From CBDFHJ01 sp965247635 (GTDB lineage Bacteria; Chloroflexota; Dehalococcoidia; Lucifugimonadales; Australimonadaceae): DNA of 64,000 bases. Below the pieces are notes generated by a model that searched no databases, had not been told where the DNA came from, and worked only from the letters and a program-made list of their open reading frames with translations. The stretch covers positions 868,001 through 932,000 of the forward strand of contig CBDFHJ010000010.1 of the NCBI GenBank assembly GCA_965247635.1, in the 5' to 3' direction. A program made the translations under genes and the position numbers. Shown here piece after piece: positions 62,021-64,000 of the stretch (positions are counted from its first letter, which is position 1; each line of letters opens with the position of its first letter).

Positions 62021-62628
62021 AATGCCACCCCCATCAAGTCAAGAATCGAATACTTTCTCCAAATAAGACGCTCTTGCCGGAGGAATAGTTCCCGGTGAGT
62101 ATAATTCTGCCCCTTCTTCGTCAAGCAATCCTGTATCACCGGCGACGCTGCCCACGGCGCGAACCCCGAACTTTTGTCAATGACCTGCCTCTAGCCGGAC
62201 GTTATCGGCCAACGACGGCCGGGAACGAAGCCATTAGCGGGATGAGCTTCCTCGGAAGCCGCCGAATCAGCGGATCGGTCGTGTTTCAGTTACTCTGCAC
62301 TCTCATCAGCTGGATTCTTGTTCCAATTAAGTATACGCCTCAACTGTCAATTCCGTTCCATGACGAGCGGCTCCTCAGCGAACTAGTGCCCATCTACTCC
62401 CAGATGTTGTCAGGGCTCACCTAATATAGGCAACGATCCCCCGTAAAAACAAAAGGCCCTACACATATGGTGCAGGGCGGGAGTATAGTCTTCAAACGGT
62501 GGCTGACCCGGCCCATACGGGATCGTTCACTATGTCGTCGCTGAATCCCGACGAGCCAGAACTTCTACCTGTAAGCAAACCTCCATTCCAATCGGAGAAG
62601 CACCTCCATTACTCAACTTCAGGCTCGT
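62021..62628. other. Gap with a minus-strand terminator, no clear gene
   Basis: A frame at 62095-62424 lacks typical codon use and a ribosome-binding site, and it is not called a gene. The terminator of the metalloprotease gene is at 62444-62480. Nothing else is seen. Confidence 0.5.
62444..62480 (-). terminator. Terminator of the metalloprotease gene
   Basis: On the minus strand CCCTGCACCATATGTGTAGGG (stem CCCT-CAC/GTG-AGGG) is followed by CCTTTTGTTTTT. It lies about 150 bases beyond the stop of the metalloprotease gene. Confidence 0.7.
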
Positions 62629-63627
62629 CTAATCACCGCACACGTAGACATATGTAGTAAAGCCGCCGAACTGAGACGCCTCCAAATCATCCGGATATTC
62701 ATTCTCTGCCCAAACACCATAGAGGAAATTGCCGCAGCCTTCATCGCTGACATCCTCGCTATACGACACAGTACCGTTGGTGTTATCATCGCCATCCTGA
62801 TCAGCATCATTGGAATGCAGAAAGTCCCATTCCTCCGTGGACGTATTCCACTTCCAGAGTTCAAAGCGATAGGTGTCCTCGTACTCGGAATAGTCGAGGG
62901 CTGATCCCTTAATGGTAGTTCCTGAGACAATCTCTATATCGACGTCGTGGGGAAGCCCGTAAATCTTGTCCATGCTGTCTTCATCTTCGGAGCCAGGCTC
63001 GTTCATAATCCCCCAACAACCGTTCATGATGGTGTCACAGCCGGAATTATCTGTTACCTCCTGAAGCCCGAAAGCGTGGCCCATTTCATGGACGATTGCC
63101 CCTCGGAAGGCGACCTCATTGGACGGAGTGAAAGAATCATGGTCAAGATGTGAAACGGCGAAACAAATTGGGCCATGGTCATGGTCGTGGCCCGCATGGC
63201 CAACGAAGCCCCAATCATGGTCACAGTCTTCGTCGTCGTCATACCATTGCCTTATGTTGCTACCGTAACACTCATTCTGATCGGAGCAATCGACATACTG
63301 GTAGACCGCGTCGGCATATGTGGTGATTTCATTCGCCCACTCGCCAGCATCACTGAATCGCAATTCGCTCCACGAGTCCATGCCGTCTCTCATATTGCTT
63401 CGGATGTTGTAGCCTTGGTGATTGTTCGTAGGAAAGTCAGAATCAATGGCCCAGTCGATCTTGCCGTTCCACCCCTCCGCGACTTGCTCCCAGCCATTAG
63501 AGTCATAGACGTGTCCCTCGTGATGCTCGTCAGCTAGAGCAATGATGCCGTTTAACAGGAAAACTGCTGCTGCTGCAAACGCGACAGCAATCATGAAAAT
63601 CTTGTGATGGCCCATGCGATATATCAT
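62629..63627 (-). CDS. Secreted zincin-type metalloprotease
   Basis: A protein of about 332 residues with a signal peptide (KIFMIAVAFAAAAVFLLNGI ... ALA). The zinc motif is AIVHEMGHAFGLQE, that is HExxHxxGxxE, with Glu where matrixins have His as third ligand. A Met-turn-like DTIMNGCWGIM follows. An Asp/His-rich patch (VGHAGHDHDHGPI) may bind metal. ATG 63627 overlaps the stop of the lipoprotein gene (ATGA), so the two are coupled; ATG 63615 is the alternative start. Confidence 0.75.
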   Translation of the reverse strand: MIYRMGHHKIFMIAVAFAAAAVFLLNGIIALADEHHEGHVYDSNGWEQVAEGWNGKIDWAIDSDFPTNNHQGYNIRSNMRDGMDSWSELRFSDAGEWANEITTYADAVYQYVDCSDQNECYGSNIRQWYDDDEDCDHDWGFVGHAGHDHDHGPICFAVSHLDHDSFTPSNEVAFRGAIVHEMGHAFGLQEVTDNSGCDTIMNGCWGIMNEPGSEDEDSMDKIYGLPHDVDIEIVSGTTIKGSALDYSEYEDTYRFELWKWNTSTEEWDFLHSNDADQDGDDNTNGTVSYSEDVSDEGCGNFLYGVWAENEYPDDLEASQFGGFTTYVYVCGD

Positions 63628-64000
63628 CGAGACCACCTATCCACGGTCGTCAGAAGCTGAAGTGCAGCGGCCTCAACTCTTGGGTCCTGTTCTAGCCGCA
63701 AGGCAGCGACTTCACCCTGAGAACCGCCACGCGTTTTTTCCGCGTGTAACCTAATGCGAGCCTGACCATCACTGCCTGTTTCGAGTTCGTAGCTCCTGCC
63801 TGTTCCAGTTGGCATATCGTGGGCAACGGCGACCAACCCTCCCTCGAGGTCGTGAGCATCGCGAGGGACCAGATACACAATGGTATCCTGGTCTATCCAA
63901 GTCTTCATCCCTACCGGAATGTTTTCCATAACCTTTCTTCGACGCTGTTCGTCCCGAGCCTGACGGTCCAGGGAAGGTTCGGACTGTCCAACTATTGGAG
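63624..64000 (-). CDS. Lipoprotein-like paralogue, N-terminus beyond the window
   Basis: The frame runs to the window edge; 125 codons are present. The residues IVGQSEPSLDRQARDEQRRR, then VGMKTWIDQDTIVYLVPRDA and AAALQLLTTVDRWSR, match the protein at 61337-62020 along the whole shared length. The signal and Thr/Pro linker are presumably to the right of the window. The stop overlaps the metalloprotease ATG. The apparent ATG at 63929 is an internal codon. Confidence 0.7.
   Translation of the reverse strand, partial: PIVGQSEPSLDRQARDEQRRRKVMENIPVGMKTWIDQDTIVYLVPRDAHDLEGGLVAVAHDMPTGTGRSYELETGSDGQARIRLHAEKTRGGSQGEVAALRLEQDPRVEAAALQLLTTVDRWSR

Noticed and set aside
62095..62424. 109-codon frame in the gap at 62021-62628
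   Set aside because: No ribosome-binding site, no domain and unusual codon use.
1..64000. CRISPR arrays
   Set aside because: No regularly spaced short direct repeats with unique spacers were seen; the repeats found are irregular and palindromic.
1..64000. rRNA or tRNA genes
   Set aside because: No conserved rRNA segments or cloverleaf-forming sequences were recognised.

Overview
The window looks like a chromosomal contig from a Chloroflexota bacterium, probably Dehalococcoidia/SAR202-like. Four things point that way. The GC content is high and the housekeeping genes are bacterial (lepA, galU, SRP RNA, rsmA, ispE, cca, rnc, ftsY). Two giant membrane proteins (18368-23409) belong to families known mainly from Chloroflexi and Archaea. 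There is a bacterial archaellin-like gene. Three Rieske oxygenase alpha subunits lie in tandem. This taxonomic call is an inference; no rRNA is present.

Layout. 1-2976: a partial IS3 element and a complete two-ORF IS that split a small gene; the IS is flanked by a 9-bp target duplication. 3077-18368: core genes. These are lepA, a MazF/RHH toxin-antitoxin pair, galU, a large SRP RNA with promoter and terminator, rsmA-ispE, a DinG-type helicase followed by an OGG1-type glycosylase, a zinc MDR dehydrogenase, cca, a DsbA-like gene with an in-frame TGA at its active site (probable selenoprotein), rnc and ftsY. 18368-23409: two overlapping polytopic membrane proteins. 24097-26523: an archaellin-like gene broken by a frameshift and an IS256 element. 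26889-32253: a flippase-like/FAD oxidoreductase operon, a PPOX protein and an amidohydrolase. 32355-34803: a locus with two proteins that share a helical N-terminus, a Cys cluster and a PDZ domain (one also has a LuxR-type HTH) around a DUF1059 protein. 35270-43537: mixed metabolic and membrane genes, including a DUF3179 lipoprotein with a second candidate selenocysteine TGA. 43776-48349: three Rieske oxygenases. 48430-49891: a MITE-like element, a HAD phosphatase and a uridine-kinase-like gene.

49958-61168 looks like a genomic island. It is bounded by a 36-bp perfect direct repeat and holds a second, inverted copy of the first IS, a frameshifted replication-relaxation-type protein, a type II restriction-modification pair, a dual-nuclease RecB/RNase H-like protein, and a gene split by an IS5 element whose exact removal restores one 348-codon frame. 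61337-64000 carries a duplicated lipoprotein/metalloprotease unit.

Themes across the window. At least four families of short interspersed repeats fill the intergenic gaps, and one supplies the C-terminus of a gene. Extended -10 promoters (TGN-TATNNT or close variants) recur; several lie only 6-9 bases from the start codon, so leaderless transcripts are likely. Two independent TGA codons sit at conserved catalytic Cys positions, each followed 21 bases later by a hairpin loop beginning with G, which fits bacterial SECIS elements. No selenocysteine machinery is in the window.
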